Shown here: piece after piece, positions 62,830 to 64,000 of the stretch | How the letters are laid out: each line of letters begins with the position of its first letter | Position numbering within the stretch: the first letter of the stretch is position 1 | Made by a program: the position numbers and the translations under genes | The notes under the pieces: model-generated | What the model saw: the letters and a program-made list of their open reading frames with translations, nothing else | What the model was told of the DNA's origin: nothing | Database searches by the model: none | NCBI GenBank assembly: GCA_900316315.1 | Contig: ONCK01000009.1 | Coordinates: 24,311-88,310, forward strand | Direction of reading: 5' to 3' | Length of the DNA stretch: 64,000 bases | Source of the DNA: an uncultured Prevotellaceae bacterium | Lineage (GTDB): Bacteria; Bacteroidota; Bacteroidia; Bacteroidales; Bacteroidaceae

Positions 62830-64000
62830 TCACTTAGTGAGGGTAAAGGTATTGGAGAGCGTGCTTGTAACTTGATTGTAAGCATCTCTGCCTTGTACCG
62901 TCACGGTCAGTGCCGTATTGGAAGGCAAACCGCCGATAGGGATGGAGATATGGGAGGGCATATCGGGGCCCCAGCTGATCAGGGAGTTCTGGTTGATGGT
63001 ATTGATTACGTTGGTGCCGGTAGAGTTAGTGACATTGATGAGATAGCGGTAGATGACGTCATCATCGATAGCCTGCGGGAAGGTCACAACAACGCTGTCG
63101 CTTGTCACTTGCGTGACTGTAAGGCTTGCACCTGCGGGCCACTTGGGAGCTGCACCGCCCGTACGACTCTTGTACTCAAAGTTGGTACCGTCAAAGGGCG
63201 GACGCAATACCCAGTCGCGCTGATAGTTTACGCCGCGGGCTGTATTCCATCGCTCCATGTGGAAGTTGCCGTCCTTGTCGAAGTGACAGAAGAGCCCTTC
63301 GGTCAAAGCATCGTAATCCACTTCCTGATTTGCGCCCACTTGATGGAAGCCTGGCCAGTTGGTTCCATAGGAGTCATGCTTATTGGAACCGTCGTTGACC
63401 GCCGTATAGCTCAACTGGAAGATCTGGTGGGGGTCTCCGATGGCAAGATGTGTGTGACCGGAGAAGTCTACAACTTGCGGATATTTGGTGAAAAGTTCGT
63501 CAAGACCCTGCGAATAGGCTGCGAGATCTGTATCATAGGATCCGACGATGGTGTTCTTGGGCAGTACGTGCTGGAAGACAAAGATAGGCTTGCCCGGGTA
63601 CTTCTCGTTGGCGTCGGCAAGCGATTCGCTGAGAAACTGCATCGTAGCTGCGTCGTAGCAGGGCGTCTCCGAGGAGTAGCCGTGGTAACGGTATTGCAAT
63701 GAGGTGCATCCTATGGAGATGAAGGGGTAACCGTCGATTTCCTGGTACTGATTGTAGGGCTGTCCGATCTTACTGGTGAAGAGCGAGGCGCCGTCGGAGC
63801 GGAAGTTGTCGTGGTTGCCGCGGATAAAGGTCACCTTGATGTCCTGCGGGATGAGGTTGGGGTCATTAAAGATCTTGACAATCGTGTCATACTGCCAGGC
63901 CAGGCAGTTGTTGGCCAAGTCCCCGATGATGAAGAGATGGCGTATCTGCGGATCGTGGAGGCCCATGGTCTTGAGCCAGCGACGGTAGCGGGCACGGTAG
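62830..64000 (-). CDS. Calcineurin-like metallophosphoesterase with C-terminal Fn3-like domain (partial)
   Basis: At least 389 codons; the frame is open to the right edge, so the N-terminus lies outside the window. FIIGDLANN, FIRGNHDNF and DFSGHTHLA are the metal-binding GDxx, GNHD and GHTH boxes. From about 63200 leftward the chain changes to a fibronectin-type-III-like module (ASLTVTQVTSDSVVVTFP ... TLTVTVQGRDAYNQ). It is probably secreted, as such Fn3-tailed phosphoesterases usually are, but the signal peptide is not in view. Confidence 0.85.
   Translation of the reverse strand, partial: YRARYRRWLKTMGLHDPQIRHLFIIGDLANNCLAWQYDTIVKIFNDPNLIPQDIKVTFIRGNHDNFRSDGASLFTSKIGQPYNQYQEIDGYPFISIGCTSLQYRYHGYSSETPCYDAATMQFLSESLADANEKYPGKPIFVFQHVLPKNTIVGSYDTDLAAYSQGLDELFTKYPQVVDFSGHTHLAIGDPHQIFQLSYTAVNDGSNKHDSYGTNWPGFHQVGANQEVDYDALTEGLFCHFDKDGNFHMERWNTARGVNYQRDWVLRPPFDGTNFEYKSRTGGAAPKWPAGASLTVTQVTSDSVVVTFPQAIDDDVIYRYLINVTNSTGTNVINTINQNSLISWGPDMPSHISIPIGGLPSNTALTVTVQGRDAYNQVTSTLSNTFTLTK

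Overview
ORGANISM. The gene content and promoter style point to a member of Bacteroidetes (order Bacteroidales), probably Porphyromonas-like. The evidence is as follows. Exact matches to the Bacteroidetes -7 promoter element TAnnTTTG stand upstream of many genes, some with a TTTG-like -33 element 19-21 nt further up. Shine-Dalgarno sequences are mostly weak. Typical Bacteroidetes families occur: a TonB-receptor-like OMP with a carboxypeptidase-regulatory domain, PorP/OprP-type porin, DUF5063 plus 3'-5' exonuclease, a GH3-family protein, DPP IV, a YqaA-like protein and an ECF sigma/anti-sigma pair. The genus is an inference.

LAYOUT. 1-6959 (minus strand): de novo pyrimidine operon pyrC-carA-carB-pyrK-pyrD (pyrD runs off the left edge), genes mostly overlapping by 4-8 bp, with a candidate transcription attenuator in the leader. 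8398-12436 (minus): DASS anion transporter, NhaD Na+/H+ antiporter and an OprP-like porin. 13349-17086 (minus): small beta-barrel OMP and a 998-aa TonB-receptor-like OMP. 17734-22947: large MscS-type channel (plus), tRNA-Arg(CCU) (minus), PEP carboxykinase (plus). 23980-28284 (plus): GH3 protein, Ig-like lipoprotein, DUF3108 protein. 29368-29619: relic of a Mu-like phage morphogenesis gene. 30063-36422 (minus): AspT/YidE-type transporter, ThrE-type exporter, EEP-family hydrolase, small lipoprotein, purD. 36493-41215 (minus): serine acetyltransferase epsC, 23S rRNA methyltransferase rlmL, DPP IV. 42311-47744 (minus): M16 peptidase, MATE transporter, SpmA-SpmB fusion, polysaccharide flippase. 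47846-53498 (plus): LOG protein, DUF5063, exonuclease, ychF, lgt, a membrane protein, yqaA-like. 54611-56035 (minus): ECF sigma, anti-sigma, Spy/CpxP-like protein. 56540-61278 (plus): dapB, lepB, a degenerate lepB paralog, an esterase, aquaporin. 61512-62579: divergent HxlR regulator and cupin. 62830-64000 (minus): metallophosphoesterase, cut by the right edge.

MOST UNUSUAL SIGNAL. Long intergenic gaps carry a dispersed family of degenerate 21-bp units of the form AAAC-N4-TCGGA-N4-GTTT, or its complement. They are strung head to tail in near-exact 21-bp register (about two helical turns). At least 12 intergenic sites carry them. The largest arrays have about 10-13 units (12961-13191 and 23297-23569). 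Three full copies of a ~290-bp element (7552-7842, 28871-29160, 53802-54090) contain a shorter array within conserved flanks. Two inverted units form several intergenic hairpins or terminators, whose arm centres are again 21 bp apart. No protein or known repeat class explains this. It could be a phased protein-binding array, a non-autonomous element or a source of structured RNA, and the sequence alone does not decide.

Other points of interest are a signal-peptidase paralog without the catalytic lysine, a TTG start overlapping the rlmL stop for DPP IV, and the pyr leader ORF with a terminator hairpin.
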